Assembly: GCF_006539725.1 (NCBI RefSeq)
Contig: NZ_BJNO01000005.1
Coordinates: forward strand, 1 to 64,000
Direction: 5' to 3'
Source: Klebsiella terrigena
GTDB lineage: Bacteria > Pseudomonadota > Gammaproteobacteria > Enterobacterales > Enterobacteriaceae
Length of the DNA: 64,000 nt
Shown here piece after piece: positions 40,719 through 53,728 of this stretch; the first letter of the stretch is position 1; each line of letters opens with the position of its first letter. A model generated the notes under the pieces. It had not been told where the DNA came from. It was given only the letters and a program-made list of their open reading frames with translations, and ran no database searches. A program made the translations under genes and the position numbers.

Positions 40719-42029
40719 ATGTCACAACATACCCGACCTCTGAATCGACAAGACTATAAAACTCTGACGCTGGCCGCCCTTGGCGGGGCGCTGGAGTTTT
40801 ACGACTTCATTATCTTCGTCTTCTTTGCCGCCGTTGTCGGCGAGCTCTTCTTCCCGGCCGATATTCCGGAGTGGCTGCGCCAGGTGCAGACCTTCGGCAT
40901 TTTCGCTGCCGGCTATCTGGCGCGTCCTCTCGGCGGCATTATTATGGCCCACTTTGGCGATCTGGTCGGGCGCAAGAAAATGTTTACCTTGAGCATTTTA
41001 CTGATGGCGCTGCCGACGCTGGCGATCGGCCTGCTGCCGACCTATGAATCGATGGGGATCGTTGCCCCGCTGCTGCTGCTGCTGATGCGCGTGCTGCAGG
41101 GCGCGGCGATTGGGGGGGAAGTCCCCGGCGCCTGGGTGTTTGTTGCGGAGCACGTGCCGGAGAAAAAAATCGGTATCGCCTGCGGCACGCTGACGGCGGG
41201 CTTAACGGTGGGGATCCTGCTGGGGTCGGTGGTGGCGACGCTGATTAATACCAGCCTGACGCCGCAGGGCATCCACGACGGCGGCTGGCGTATTCCTTTC
41301 CTGCTGGGCGGCGTGTTCGGCCTGGTGGCGATGTATTTACGCCGCTGGCTGCAGGAAACGCCGATATTCCTCGAGATGCAGCAGCGCAAAGCATTAGCCC
41401 AGGAGCTGCCGGTTAAATCGGTGGTGCTCAAGCATCAGAAGGCCGTCGTGGTTTCAATGCTGCTGACCTGGCTCCTGTCCGCGGGCGTGGTGGTGGTCAT
41501 TTTGATGTCGCCGGTGTGGCTGCAAAAGCATTACGGCTTTGCCCCGGCGGTGACCCTGCAGGCGAACAGTATTGCGACGATTATGCTGTGTGTCGGCTGC
41601 CTGCTGGCAGGCCTGGCGGCCGATCGCTTTGGCGCCAGCCGGACTTTTATCGTCGGCAGCCTTTTGCTCGCGGTCTCCAGCTGGGCGTTCTACCACCTTT
41701 CCGGCACTTCGCCTGAACAGCTTTTCCTGCTGTACGGCACCGTTGGGCTGTGCGTTGGCGTGGTCGGGGCGGTGCCTTACGTGATGGTTCGCGCCTTCCC
41801 GGCGGAGGTGCGTTTTACCGGAATTTCATTCTCGTACAACGTCTCCTACGCCATTTTCGGCGGCCTGACGCCGATTGCCGTCACTATGCTGATGGGCGTG
41901 TCGCCGATGGCTCCGGCGTGGTACGTGCTGGCGCTGTCGCTGATGGGGCTGGGGTTGGGGATTTGGCTGCGTCAGGGGCTGGGGGGGAATAGCGCCGCCG
42001 CGGCTGGCGAACTGCAGCGCCTGCCTTAG
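40719..42029 (+). CDS. MHS-family MFS transporter (metabolite:proton symporter)
   Basis: 436 residues with 12 predicted membrane helices. The MFS motif A FGDLVGRKK lies between helices 2 and 3 (about 80-90), and the N-terminal TLTLAALGGALEFYDFIIF is typical of the MHS subfamily (ProP, KgtP, ShiA). Substrate not predictable; carboxylates, osmolytes and aromatics are all used in this family. In E. coli K-12 mog is followed directly by satP, so this gene is an insertion in that order, although GC and codon use resemble the neighbours. Upstream bases 40597-40718 are AT-rich and probably hold its promoter. Confidence 0.9.
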   Translation: MSQHTRPLNRQDYKTLTLAALGGALEFYDFIIFVFFAAVVGELFFPADIPEWLRQVQTFGIFAAGYLARPLGGIIMAHFGDLVGRKKMFTLSILLMALPTLAIGLLPTYESMGIVAPLLLLLMRVLQGAAIGGEVPGAWVFVAEHVPEKKIGIACGTLTAGLTVGILLGSVVATLINTSLTPQGIHDGGWRIPFLLGGVFGLVAMYLRRWLQETPIFLEMQQRKALAQELPVKSVVLKHQKAVVVSMLLTWLLSAGVVVVILMSPVWLQKHYGFAPAVTLQANSIATIMLCVGCLLAGLAADRFGASRTFIVGSLLLAVSSWAFYHLSGTSPEQLFLLYGTVGLCVGVVGAVPYVMVRAFPAEVRFTGISFSYNVSYAIFGGLTPIAVTMLMGVSPMAPAWYVLALSLMGLGLGIWLRQGLGGNSAAAAGELQRLP

Positions 42030-42041
42030 CGCGACTGCTCA

Positions 42042-42067
42042 ATACCCTCGCCGTAAGGCGAGGGTAT
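42042..42067. terminator. MFS/satP convergent terminator
   Basis: Eleven-base perfect stem ATACCCTCGCC/GGCGAGGGTAT with GTAA loop, followed by CTTCTATC on the + strand, between convergent genes. Confidence 0.7.
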
Positions 42068-42073
42068 CTTCTA

Positions 42074-42640
42074 TCAATGAGGCGCGCCGATTGGCAGAAC
42101 GGTGCGACCAAACTGCTCGTTGAGTACTTCACCCATCGCCAGATAAATCGCGCTACCGCCGCAGACTAAACCAATCCAGCCGGCGATTCTAACGATGCCT
42201 TCGTTATCGACCAGGTGACCAATTGCCAGCAGGGCAAACAGGACGGTCAGGCTGAGGAAGACGAACTGCAGCATCCGTGCGGCTTTCAGGGTACCGAAGA
42301 ACATAAACAGCGTGAACACTCCCCACAGTCCGAGATACATGCCCAGGAAGTGCGCATTCGGCGCCTCTGCCAGGCCCATTTTCGGCATGAGAAGAATTGC
42401 GACCAACGTCAGCCAGAAGGCGCCGTAGGACGTAAAAGCGGTTAAACCAAAGGTGTTACCCTTTTTAAATTCCAGCAGGCCTGCGAAAATCTGCGCAATA
42501 CCGCCGTAAAAAATGCCCATCGCCAGGATAGCTACATCAAACGCGAAAAGGCCGCTATTCGCCAGGTTAAGCAGAATAGTGGTCATGCCGAAGCCCATAA
42601 GGCCCAGCGGTGCCGGATTAGCCAACTTAGTGTTGCCCAT
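42074..42640 (-). CDS. satP: acetate/succinate-proton symporter SatP
   Basis: 188 residues with six predicted helices and the GPR1/FUN34/YaaH signature NPAPLGLMGFG at residues 8-18. The E. coli protein takes up acetate and succinate. The C-terminal MGEVLNEQFGRTVLPIG is conserved. GAGGAATT lies just upstream of the ATG at 42640. Monocistronic. Confidence 0.96.
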   Translation of the reverse strand: MGNTKLANPAPLGLMGFGMTTILLNLANSGLFAFDVAILAMGIFYGGIAQIFAGLLEFKKGNTFGLTAFTSYGAFWLTLVAILLMPKMGLAEAPNAHFLGMYLGLWGVFTLFMFFGTLKAARMLQFVFLSLTVLFALLAIGHLVDNEGIVRIAGWIGLVCGGSAIYLAMGEVLNEQFGRTVLPIGAPH

Positions 42641-43013
42641 AATTCCTCAAAATAATGATTAGAAAGGGAAGCATTACCCCGTCGCTCAGCGGTGGGGCGC
42701 GGCATAATAATGAGGAGTCGTCAGGCTGTCTATGATCTGGCGAGGTATTTTTCACCAATTTTACACACTCTCTAAACGATGTCGGGCATTTGCCTGAGGC
42801 CAGGCGGGCAAAGGCATTCGTAAGGCTATGATCCGTCGAGCTTCTGGTCTTTCAACGCGGAGGTAGACTCGCTAAGCAGAGTCATCGTCTCTTTACGGGG
42901 ACCCCAGCGGATGAACGCCGTGAAGCGCGCTTTTTTGCCTCATATAGGCAAAACTTCCTCGCCGACGGCCGGCTTCGTGGGACGATGAAGATAAAATTTT
43001 TTTTGCCTTCCCC
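42641..43013. other. satP-dnaK intergenic region without genes
   Basis: In E. coli this interval carries yaaW, mbiA and yaaI; none is recognisable here. The satP promoter is probably near 42700 (TATTAT on the - strand). Short dyads occur around 42869-42886 and 42946-42962. I see no gene or known RNA. Confidence 0.5.
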
Positions 43014-43039
43014 CTTGATGAAGCGGTGGACGACCCCAT
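43014..43039 (+). promoter_or_regulatory. dnaK P1 sigma-32 promoter
   Basis: CCCTTGATG (-35, CTTGATG at 43014-43020) and CCCCAT (-10, 43034-43039), 13 bases apart, identical to the E. coli dnaK P1 core. Heat-shock (RpoH) control is expected. Confidence 0.9.
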
Positions 43040-43089
43040 CTTGTAGTCAACCGCAGTGAATGAACCTGAAAAAAAAAGATGTTGGGCAG

Positions 43090-43114
43090 TTGAAACCGCA
43101 CGTTTCGCCCTTAT
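43090..43114 (+). promoter_or_regulatory. dnaK P2 sigma-32 promoter
   Basis: TTGAAAC (43090-43096) and CCCTTAT (43108-43114) correspond to E. coli dnaK P2 (TTGAAAC, CCCCTAT). The second position of the -10 C-run is a T here, so it may be weaker. Confidence 0.75.
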
Positions 43115-43163
43115 TACAGGTTCACAACCACATGTTGACTGAATTTTTAGTGGAGACGTTTAG

Positions 43164-45080
43164 ATGGGTAAAATTATTGGTATCGACCTGGGTACTACCA
43201 ACTCTTGTGTAGCGATTATGGATGGCACTACTGCTCGCGTGCTGGAAAACGCCGAAGGCGATCGCACCACGCCTTCTATCATTGCTTATACCCAGGATGG
43301 TGAAACTCTGGTTGGTCAGCCGGCTAAACGTCAGGCAGTGACAAACCCGCAAAACACCCTGTTTGCGATTAAACGCCTGATTGGTCGCCGCTTCCAGGAT
43401 GAAGAAGTTCAGCGTGACGTTTCTATCATGCCGTACAAAATCGTTGCCGCAGACAATGGCGACGCATGGCTTGATGTGAAAGGTACCCGCACCGCACCGC
43501 CGCAGATCTCTGCTGAAGTGCTGAAGAAAATGAAAAAGACCGCGGAAGATTACCTGGGTGAGCCGGTAACTGAAGCCGTCATCACCGTACCTGCATACTT
43601 CAACGATGCTCAGCGTCAGGCGACGAAAGACGCCGGTCGTATCGCGGGTCTGGAAGTTAAGCGTATCATCAACGAACCAACCGCAGCCGCGCTGGCTTAC
43701 GGTCTGGATAAAGAAGTCGGCAACCGTACTATCGCGGTTTACGACCTCGGCGGTGGTACCTTCGATATCTCTATTATCGAAATCGACGAAGTTGACGGCG
43801 AGAAAACCTTCGAAGTTCTGGCAACCAACGGTGATACCCACCTGGGTGGCGAAGACTTCGATAGCCGTATGATCAACTACCTCGTTGATGAGTTTAAGAA
43901 AGATCAGGGCATTGACCTGCGTAACGACCCGCTGGCCATGCAGCGCCTGAAAGAAGCGGCAGAAAAAGCGAAAATCGAGCTTTCTTCCGCTCAGCAGACC
44001 GACGTGAATCTGCCGTACATCACCGCAGATGCTACCGGTCCGAAACACATGAACATTAAAGTGACCCGTGCGAAGCTGGAAAGCCTGGTAGAAGACCTGG
44101 TTAACCGCTCTATCGAGCCGCTGAAAGTTGCGCTGCAGGATGCTGGCCTGTCCGTATCCGACGTTCAGGACGTTATCCTGGTCGGTGGTCAGACTCGTAT
44201 GCCGATGGTGCAGAAGAAAGTTGCCGAGTTCTTTGGTAAAGAGCCGCGTAAAGACGTTAACCCGGATGAAGCTGTTGCTATCGGCGCAGCGGTTCAGGGC
44301 GGCGTACTGACTGGTGAAGTTAAAGACGTTCTGCTGCTCGACGTTACCCCGCTGTCGCTGGGTATCGAAACCATGGGCGGCGTGATGACTGCGCTGATCA
44401 ACAAGAACACCACTATCCCGACCAAGCACAGCCAGGTGTTCTCGACGGCAGAAGATAACCAGTCTGCGGTAACTATCCACGTGATTCAGGGTGAGCGTAA
44501 ACGCGCCTCCGATAACAAATCACTGGGTCAGTTTAACCTCGACGGCATCAACCCGGCACCGCGCGGCATGCCGCAGATCGAAGTGACCTTCGATATCGAT
44601 GCCGATGGTATCCTGCACGTCTCCGCGAAAGATAAAAACAGCGGTAAAGAGCAGAAAATTACCATTAAAGCGTCTTCCGGTCTGAACGAAGAAGAAATCG
44701 CTAAAATGGTCCGTGAAGCAGAAGCGAACGCGGAATCTGACCGTAAGTTCGAAGAGCTGGTTCAGACCCGCAACCAGGGCGACCATCTGCTGCACAGCAC
44801 GCGTAAGCAGGTTGAAGAAGCGGGCGACAAGCTGCCGGCTGACGATAAAACGGCTATCGAGTCTGCGCTGACCGCGCTGGAAACTTCCCTGAAAGGTGAA
44901 GACAAAGCCGATATCGAAGCGAAAATGCAGGCGCTGGCCCAGGCTTCCCAGAAGCTGATGGAGATTGCCCAGCAGCAGCATGCTCAGCAGCAGGCTGGCG
45001 GTGCTGAAGCTTCCGAAAGCAACGCGAAAGACGACGATGTCGTTGACGCTGAGTTTGAAGAAGTGAAAGACAAAAAATAA
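43164..45080 (+). CDS. dnaK: Hsp70 chaperone DnaK
   Basis: 638 residues, the E. coli length. ATPase domain (1 to about 385) with [25 protein letters not shown] and Thr199 in [11 protein letters not shown]; the hydrophobic linker VLLLDV; the substrate-binding domain (about 395-505) and helical lid; C-terminal acidic EEVKDKK tail that contacts clients and regulators. Works with DnaJ and GrpE in folding, disaggregation and sigma-32 control. Confidence 0.99.
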   Translation: MGKIIGIDLGTTNSCVAIMDGTTARVLENAEGDRTTPSIIAYTQDGETLVGQPAKRQAVTNPQNTLFAIKRLIGRRFQDEEVQRDVSIMPYKIVAADNGDAWLDVKGTRTAPPQISAEVLKKMKKTAEDYLGEPVTEAVITVPAYFNDAQRQATKDAGRIAGLEVKRIINEPTAAALAYGLDKEVGNRTIAVYDLGGGTFDISIIEIDEVDGEKTFEVLATNGDTHLGGEDFDSRMINYLVDEFKKDQGIDLRNDPLAMQRLKEAAEKAKIELSSAQQTDVNLPYITADATGPKHMNIKVTRAKLESLVEDLVNRSIEPLKVALQDAGLSVSDVQDVILVGGQTRMPMVQKKVAEFFGKEPRKDVNPDEAVAIGAAVQGGVLTGEVKDVLLLDVTPLSLGIETMGGVMTALINKNTTIPTKHSQVFSTAEDNQSAVTIHVIQGERKRASDNKSLGQFNLDGINPAPRGMPQIEVTFDIDADGILHVSAKDKNSGKEQKITIKASSGLNEEEIAKMVREAEANAESDRKFEELVQTRNQGDHLLHSTRKQVEEAGDKLPADDKTAIESALTALETSLKGEDKADIEAKMQALAQASQKLMEIAQQQHAQQQAGGAEASESNAKDDDVVDAEFEEVKDKK

Positions 45081-45084
45081 TCGC

Positions 45085-45165
45085 CCTTTGAACGGGTAAA
45101 ACACTGGCACGGGCGAAGAGGTTTCCTCTCCGCCCGTGCACGCATGTTAAGGGGCTGAAAAACAC
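45085..45165 (+). ncRNA. dnaK-dnaJ intercistronic hairpin (tpke11-like)
   Basis: A long stem GCACGGGCG/CGCCCGTGC (45107-45115 with 45131-45139), extended by AGAGG/CCTCT, lies between the two genes. E. coli has a reported small RNA (tpke11) in this same interval. There is no T-run, so it is not an ordinary terminator; an RNA processed from the operon message, or an mRNA stability element, are both possible. Confidence 0.35.
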
Positions 45166-45167
45166 CA

Positions 45168-46304
45168 ATGGCAAAGCAAGATTATTACGAGATTTTAGGC
45201 GTTTCCAAAACAGCGGAAGAGCGTGAAATCAAAAAGGCGTACAAGCGCCTGGCCATGAAATATCACCCGGACCGCAACCAGGGCGATAAAGAGGCCGAAG
45301 CTAAATTTAAAGAAATCAAAGAAGCCTACGAGATCCTGACGGATGCCCAGAAGCGTGCGGCCTACGATCAGTACGGCCACGCCGCGTTTGAGCAGGGCGG
45401 CATGGGCGGCGGCGGCGGTGGTTTCGGCGGCGGCGCGGATTTCAGCGATATCTTTGGCGATGTTTTTGGCGATATCTTCGGCGGTGGCCGCGGTCGTCAG
45501 CGCGCGTCGCGCGGGGCTGACCTGCGCTACAACATGGATCTGACGCTGGAAGAAGCGGTTCGCGGCGTAACGAAAGAGATCCGCATCCCGACGCTGGAAG
45601 AGTGCGACGTCTGCCACGGCAGCGGCGCGAAATCTGGCAGCAAGCCACAGACCTGTCCGACCTGTCACGGCGCCGGCCAGGTGCAGATGCGCCAGGGCTT
45701 CTTCGCCGTTCAGCAGACCTGTCCGCACTGTCAGGGACGCGGTACGCTGATCAAAGACCCGTGCAATAAATGCCACGGTCACGGTCGCGTAGAGAAAACT
45801 AAAACGCTGTCGGTTAAAATCCCGGCAGGCGTAGACACCGGCGATCGCATTCGTCTGTCTGGCGAAGGTGAAGCAGGCGAGCACGGCGCTCCGGCCGGCG
45901 ATCTGTACGTTCAGGTCCAGGTGAAGCAGCACGCCATCTTTGAGCGCGAAGGCAATAACCTGTACTGCGAAGTGCCGATTAACTTCACCATGGCGGCGCT
46001 GGGCGGCGAGATTGAAGTCCCGACCCTGGACGGCCGCGTGAATCTGAAGGTGCCTGGCGAAACGCAGACCGGCAAGCTGTTCCGCATGCGTGGTAAAGGC
46101 GTCAAGTCCGTACGCGGCGGCGCGCAGGGCGATCTGCTGTGCCGCGTGGTGGTTGAGACGCCGGTTGGCCTCAACGACAAGCAGCGGCAGCTGTTGAAAG
46201 AACTTCAGGAAAGCTTCGGTGGCCCGACGGGTGAGAACAACAGCCCGCGCTCTAAAAGCTTCTTTGACGGCGTGAAGAAATTCTTCGATGATTTGACCCG
46301 CTAA
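45168..46304 (+). CDS. dnaJ: Hsp40 co-chaperone DnaJ
   Basis: 378 residues: J domain with HPD at 33-35, a Gly/Phe-rich linker ([16 protein letters not shown]), the zinc-finger domain with four CxxCxGxG units ([32 protein letters not shown]), and the C-terminal substrate-binding domains. It delivers clients to DnaK and stimulates its ATPase. Coexpressed from the dnaK promoters. Confidence 0.99.
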   Translation: MAKQDYYEILGVSKTAEEREIKKAYKRLAMKYHPDRNQGDKEAEAKFKEIKEAYEILTDAQKRAAYDQYGHAAFEQGGMGGGGGGFGGGADFSDIFGDVFGDIFGGGRGRQRASRGADLRYNMDLTLEEAVRGVTKEIRIPTLEECDVCHGSGAKSGSKPQTCPTCHGAGQVQMRQGFFAVQQTCPHCQGRGTLIKDPCNKCHGHGRVEKTKTLSVKIPAGVDTGDRIRLSGEGEAGEHGAPAGDLYVQVQVKQHAIFEREGNNLYCEVPINFTMAALGGEIEVPTLDGRVNLKVPGETQTGKLFRMRGKGVKSVRGGAQGDLLCRVVVETPVGLNDKQRQLLKELQESFGGPTGENNSPRSKSFFDGVKKFFDDLTR

Positions 46305-46318
46305 TCATCATGCCGTGT

Positions 46319-46351
46319 AAAAAGCCACTTTATCGCGAAGTGGCTTTTTTA
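46319..46351 (+). terminator. dnaKJ terminator
   Basis: Stem AGCCACTT/AAGTGGCT with a TATCGCG loop, flanked by A and T runs. Confidence 0.9.
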
Positions 46352-46528
46352 TTTCTCGCCGTCTCTCCGTTAATGCTGCCTGAATTTCTCGATCGGACCC
46401 TTTTCTGACCCTTCTCTTCTCATTTCGTAAAAACCGATCGACAGAGCAATAATAAACTTATTTTTTCGAGCTGTTATGGCGATTAGAATAGTTTAAACGA
46501 TGAATAATCCTGATAGAGAGAATAAAAA

Positions 46529-47704
46529 GTGAAACATCTGCAGCGTTTTTTAAGTAGCGATGCTTCCGGGGGCATAATCCTCATTTTTGCCGCCGTGCTG
46601 GCGATGCTGTTGGCGAATACCGATGCCACCAGCGGTCTGTATCACTCCTTTTTGGAAACGCCCGTTCAGCTGCGCGTTGGCGCGCTGGAAATCAACAAGA
46701 ACATGCTGCTGTGGATTAACGACGCGCTGATGGCCGTCTTCTTCCTGCTGATCGGCCTCGAAGTGAAGCGCGAGATGATGCAAGGGGCGCTGGCCAGCCG
46801 TCGCCAGGCGGTGTTCCCGGTGCTGGCCGCCCTGGGCGGGATGATCGTCCCGGCGCTTATCTACCTTGCGTTTAACGCCCAGGACCCGATTGCCAGAGGG
46901 GGCTGGGCGATCCCGGCGGCAACCGATATTGCGTTCGCGCTGGGCGTGCTGGCGCTGCTCGGCAGCCGCGTGCCTGTGGCGCTGAAGATTTTCCTGATGG
47001 CGCTGGCGATCATTGATGACCTGGGTGCGATCGTTATTATCGCGCTGTTCTACACCAACGACCTTTCCGTGCTGTCGCTCGCGGTGGCGGCGGGGGCCAT
47101 TGGGGTGCTGGCGCTGCTGAACCTGAGCGGGGTGCGGCGCACCGGTATCTATATTCTGGTCGGCGCCGTGCTGTGGACCGCGGTGCTGAAGTCCGGGGTT
47201 CACGCCACCTTAGCGGGGGTCATTGTTGGCTTTATGATTCCGCTGAAGGAGCAGGATGGCAAATCGCCGGCGAAGGAGCTTGAGCACGTTCTGCACCCGT
47301 GGGTTGCCTGGCTTATCCTGCCGCTCTTCGCCTTTGCTAATGCGGGCGTCTCGCTGCAAGGGGTAACGCTGGAGGGACTGACGTCGCTGCTGCCGCTGGG
47401 GATTATTGCCGGGCTGTTTATTGGCAAGCCGCTGGGGATCGGCCTGTTCTGCTGGCTGGCGCTGAAGCTGAAGTGGGCTTCGCTGCCGGAAGGGACTCAT
47501 TTCCCGCAGATTATGGCGGTCGGCGTGCTCTGCGGGATCGGTTTTACGATGTCGATTTTTATCGCCAGCCTGGCGTTTGCCAGCACTGACCCCGGCTTAA
47601 TCAACTGGGCCAAGCTTGGCATTCTGATCGGCTCGGTGCTATCGGCCGTCAGCGGATATATGCTGCTGCGCAAGCGCATAACGGTTCCCGCCCGCTCGGC
47701 GTAA
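46529..47704 (+). CDS. nhaA: Na+/H+ antiporter NhaA
   Basis: 391 residues with 12 predicted helices. The conserved Asp133 in [10 protein letters not shown] and the ion-binding pair Asp163-Asp164 in [11 protein letters not shown] fall at the E. coli positions. Electrogenic 2H+/Na+ exchange for sodium and alkali tolerance. It starts with GTG at 46529, as in E. coli. TAGAAT at 46484-46489 is a candidate -10 with no good -35, consistent with NhaR activation. Confidence 0.97.
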   Translation: MKHLQRFLSSDASGGIILIFAAVLAMLLANTDATSGLYHSFLETPVQLRVGALEINKNMLLWINDALMAVFFLLIGLEVKREMMQGALASRRQAVFPVLAALGGMIVPALIYLAFNAQDPIARGGWAIPAATDIAFALGVLALLGSRVPVALKIFLMALAIIDDLGAIVIIALFYTNDLSVLSLAVAAGAIGVLALLNLSGVRRTGIYILVGAVLWTAVLKSGVHATLAGVIVGFMIPLKEQDGKSPAKELEHVLHPWVAWLILPLFAFANAGVSLQGVTLEGLTSLLPLGIIAGLFIGKPLGIGLFCWLALKLKWASLPEGTHFPQIMAVGVLCGIGFTMSIFIASLAFASTDPGLINWAKLGILIGSVLSAVSGYMLLRKRITVPARSA

Positions 47705-47756
47705 TACTTTCGGAGAGCCTGCAGAGGCTCTCCAGGACATTATCAGGGAGAGAAGC

Positions 47757-48656
47757 ATGTCGCATATTAACTACAACCATCTGTACTACTTCTGGCACGT
47801 CTACAAGGAAGGCTCCGTGGTCGGGGCGGCGGAAGCGCTGTTTCTGACGCCGCAGACCATCACCGGGCAAATTAAAGCGCTTGAAGAGCGCCTGCAGGGG
47901 AAGCTTTTTAAGCGTAAGGGCAGGGGGCTGGAGCCGAGCGAGCTGGGCGAGCTGGTGTTCCGCTATGCCGACCGCATGTTCACGCTAAGCCAGGAGATGC
48001 TGGATATCGTCAACTACCGCAAGGAGTCGAATTTACTGTTCGACGTTGGCGTGGCGGATGCGCTGTCGAAGCGGCTGGTGAGCGGCGTGCTGGATGCGGC
48101 GGTGGTTGAGGATGAGCAGATCCACCTGCGCTGCTTTGAATCGACCCACGAGATGCTGCTGGAGCAGCTGAGCCAGCATAAGCTCGATATGATTATCTCC
48201 GACTGCCCCATCGACTCAACCCAGCAGGAGGGGCTGTTTTCGGTGCGCATCGGCGAATGCAGCGTGAGCTTCTGGTGCATGAATCCACCGCCGGAGAAGC
48301 CGTTTCCCGCCTGCCTTGAGGAGCGTCGCCTGCTGATCCCCGGCCGGCGTTCGATGCTTGGCCGCAAGCTGCTGAACTGGTTTAATTCGCAGGGGCTCAA
48401 GGTTGAGATCCTCGGGGAGTTTGATGATGCGGCGCTGATGAAGGCGTTCGGCGCGGCGCACAACGCGATTTTTGTCGCGCCAACGCTCTACGCGCATGAT
48501 TTCTACCACGACGAGTCGATTATTGAGATTGGCAGGATGGAGAACGTGATGGAGGAGTATCACGCCATCTTTGCCGAGCGCATGATCCAGCATCCGGCGG
48601 TACAGCGTATCTGCAACCGCGACTACTCGGCGCTCTTCACCTCGCCGCCGCGCTGA
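47757..48656 (+). CDS. nhaR: LysR-type activator NhaR
   Basis: 299 residues: N-terminal winged helix-turn-helix ([21 protein letters not shown]..., about 1-60) and a periplasmic-binding-like effector domain. It activates nhaA in response to sodium and also osmC and pgaABCD in E. coli. It follows nhaA by 52 bases, with GAGAGAAGC upstream of the ATG. Confidence 0.97.
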   Translation: MSHINYNHLYYFWHVYKEGSVVGAAEALFLTPQTITGQIKALEERLQGKLFKRKGRGLEPSELGELVFRYADRMFTLSQEMLDIVNYRKESNLLFDVGVADALSKRLVSGVLDAAVVEDEQIHLRCFESTHEMLLEQLSQHKLDMIISDCPIDSTQQEGLFSVRIGECSVSFWCMNPPPEKPFPACLEERRLLIPGRRSMLGRKLLNWFNSQGLKVEILGEFDDAALMKAFGAAHNAIFVAPTLYAHDFYHDESIIEIGRMENVMEEYHAIFAERMIQHPAVQRICNRDYSALFTSPPR

Positions 48657-48676
48657 CGGGCGGCAGATTTCAGGCA

Positions 48677-48704
48677 TAAAAAAACCCGCTTTCGCGGGTT
48701 TTTC
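48677..48704. terminator. bidirectional terminator nhaR/rpsT
   Basis: Stem AAACCCGC/GCGGGTTT, TTTC loop, A-run and T-run on the two sides. Confidence 0.9.
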
Positions 48705-48728
48705 TACAAAGCGATAACAACCAGGCGA

Positions 48729-49013
<285 letters not shown>

Positions 49014-49039
49014 CTATATGGACAATTCAAAGGCCGAGG

Positions 49040-49068
49040 AGAATGCCCGTTTAGCCTTCTTTTGTCAA
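49040..49068 (-). promoter_or_regulatory. rpsT promoter
   Basis: On the - strand, -35 TTGACA (49068 to 49063), 17-base spacer, -10 CATTCT (49045 to 49040). Perfect -35 with a GC-containing downstream region, as expected for a ribosomal protein gene. Confidence 0.7.
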
Positions 49069-49114
49069 TGGATTTGTGCAAATAAGCGGCGCTTAAAACA
49101 ACGACGCTTTATTA

Positions 49115-49195
49115 CGTAGTGATGGCGCAAGATTCTACCAGCTTGTTGCGGGCGAATACAGCCTTTCCACCATAAAAATCGACGGGCTCGCGTAG
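49115..49195 (+). pseudogene. yaaY-like sequence without intact frame
   Basis: The translated stretch RSDGARFYQLVAGEYSLSTIKI resembles, from memory, the middle of the E. coli predicted protein YaaY, but there is no start codon (an in-frame TAA lies upstream) and a TAG ends it early. Either yaaY is decayed here, or it was never a gene and the DNA is conserved for another reason such as ribF/rpsT control. Confidence 0.35.
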
Positions 49196-49264
49196 TTTTC
49201 CCCGCGTTCCAGCGCTGAGTTGATGAATTCTCGGGATCTTTCAACGAAGAGGTGCAATCGCTGG

Positions 49265-49293
49265 TTAACGTCGCCAGTTGTACAAGGTATACT
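49265..49293 (+). promoter_or_regulatory. ribF promoter candidate
   Basis: -35 TTAACG (49265-49270), 17-base spacer, -10 TATACT (49288-49293), about 30 bases before the ribF start. Confidence 0.55.
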
Positions 49294-49322
49294 CGGACGA
49301 TTTTCACTGTTTTGAGCCAGAC

Positions 49323-50261
49323 ATGAAGCTGATACGCGGCATACATAATCTCAGCCAGGCCCCGCACGGGTGCGTGCTGACCATTGGTAATTTTGACGGT
49401 GTGCACCGCGGGCATCAGGCGCTGCTGCAGCGCTTGCGCGCAGAGGGTCGCCAGCGTGGCTTACCGGTGGTAGTGATGATTTTCGAACCGCAGCCGCTGG
49501 AGCTGTTTGCCGCCGATAAGGCGCCTGCACGCCTGACGCGTCTGCGTGAAAAGCTGCGCTATTTGGCTGAAAGCGGCGTCGACTACGTGCTGTGCGTGCG
49601 GTTCGACCGACGCTTTGCCGCCCTGACCGCTCAGGACTTTATCAGCGAGCTGCTGGTCCGCCGCCTGGGCGTGCAGTTCCTCGCCGTGGGCGATGATTTC
49701 CGCTTTGGCGCTGGTCGTCAGGGGGATTTCTTGTTATTACAGAAAGCCGGGGTGGAGTTTGGGTTCGACATCACCAGCACCCAGACCTTCTGTGAAGGCG
49801 GCGTCCGCATCAGCAGCACCGCGGTGCGGCAGGCGCTGGCGGATGACGATCTTGTCCTTGCAGAAACGCTGCTGGGCCATCCGTTTACCATCTCCGGGCG
49901 CGTGGTGCACGGCGATGAGCTGGGGCGCACCATTGGCTTCCCGACGGCGAACTTACCGCTACGTCGTCAGGTTTCCCCGGTTAAAGGGGTCTATGCGGTA
50001 GAAGTAACGGGGCTTGGCGACAAACCTTTGCCGGGTGTCGCCAATATTGGCACTCGCCCAACGGTCGCCGGCGTCCGTCAACAGCTGGAAGTGCATCTGC
50101 TGGACGTTGTAATGGACCTCTACGGTCGCCATATAGATGTAATACTGCGTAAAAAAATACGTAACGAACAGCGGTTTGCGTCGCTCGATGAGCTGAAGGC
50201 GCAAATTGCACGTGATGAGTTAACGGCCCGCGAGCTTTTTGGGCTGACCAGGCAGGCCTAA
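49323..50261 (+). CDS. ribF: bifunctional riboflavin kinase / FAD synthetase
   Basis: 312 residues. The N-terminal FMN adenylyltransferase has [16 protein letters not shown] and the distal [11 protein letters not shown]; the C-terminal flavokinase has [19 protein letters not shown] and KGVYAVEV. Makes FMN and FAD from riboflavin. The start at 49323 matches E. coli [14 protein letters not shown]; a longer in-frame reading from 49278 lies over the promoter. First gene of ribF-ileS-lspA-fkpB-ispH. Confidence 0.97.
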   Translation: MKLIRGIHNLSQAPHGCVLTIGNFDGVHRGHQALLQRLRAEGRQRGLPVVVMIFEPQPLELFAADKAPARLTRLREKLRYLAESGVDYVLCVRFDRRFAALTAQDFISELLVRRLGVQFLAVGDDFRFGAGRQGDFLLLQKAGVEFGFDITSTQTFCEGGVRISSTAVRQALADDDLVLAETLLGHPFTISGRVVHGDELGRTIGFPTANLPLRRQVSPVKGVYAVEVTGLGDKPLPGVANIGTRPTVAGVRQQLEVHLLDVVMDLYGRHIDVILRKKIRNEQRFASLDELKAQIARDELTARELFGLTRQA

Positions 50262-50305
50262 ACCTGTTGGTGTTTATCAAACCGAAATACGGAACCGAGA
50301 ATCTG

Positions 50306-53121
<2,816 letters not shown>

Positions 53122-53122
<1 letters not shown>

Positions 53123-53619
53123 TGAGTAAATCTGTCTGTTCAACCGGGCTACGCTGGCTGTGGGTCGTCGTCGCCGTGCTGATTATCGATCTGGGCAGCA
53201 AATTCCTGATCCTCCAGAACTTTGCTCTGGGGGATACGGTAGCGCTGTTCCCATCGCTGAACCTGCACTACGCGCGCAACTACGGCGCGGCTTTTAGCTT
53301 CCTCGCCGATAGCGGCGGCTGGCAGCGCTGGTTCTTTGCGGGGATTGCCCTCGGCATCTGCGTGATTCTGACGGTACTGATGTACCGCTCGAAGGCGACG
53401 CAGAAGCTCAATAACATCGCCTACGCGCTGATTATTGGCGGGGCGTTAGGCAACCTGTTCGACCGGCTGTGGCACGGTTTTGTCGTCGATATGATTGATT
53501 TCTACGTCGGTGAGTGGCATTTCGCCACCTTCAACCTGGCCGATACCGCCATCTGTATCGGCGCGGCGCTGATTGTGCTGGAAGGCTTTTTGCCCGGCGC
53601 TGCGAAGAAAACCGCGTAA
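53122..53619 (+). CDS. lspA: lipoprotein signal peptidase (signal peptidase II)
   Basis: 165 residues, four predicted membrane helices. The catalytic aspartates fall at Asp123 (VVDMIDFY) and Asp141 (FNLADTAI). It cleaves diacylglyceryl-prolipoproteins before the lipobox cysteine, on the periplasmic side of the inner membrane. Translationally coupled to ileS through TGATG. Confidence 0.97.
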
Positions 53620-53623
53620 TCCC

Positions 53624-53699
53624 TGCCGGGTGGCGTTTACGCCAGTCCGGCCTACATTATAAGCGTACCCCGCCAGCGGTCTTGCCGCCAGGCGGGGTA
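53624..53699. repeat. REP unit and hairpin between lspA and fkpB
   Basis: A REP-like palindrome (GCCGGGTGGCG...GTCCGGCCTAC, 53625-53654) is followed by a second hairpin TACCCCGCC/GGCGGGGTA (53666-53674 with 53691-53699). Neither has a T-run. They probably protect message ends rather than terminate the operon. Confidence 0.6.
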
Positions 53700-53728
53700 A
53701 ACGCAGAACCAACTTAGAGCAAACCTGC

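Noticed and set aside
41118-41124. Run of seven G in the MFS transporter gene (also near 41980) as a frameshift or phase-variation site
   Set aside because: The reading frame is intact through both runs with the expected 12-helix protein; seven G is short for phase variation.
43122-44480. 452-codon open frame opposite dnaK
   Set aside because: A known type of antisense open frame in dnaK genes caused by codon preference, sometimes misannotated as a dehydrogenase; no support for expression.
46390-46440. CGATCGG and CCGATCG upstream of nhaA as an NhaR operator pair
   Set aside because: Arms are 37 bases apart and do not fit a LysR T-N11-A site that I can recognise; could be chance.
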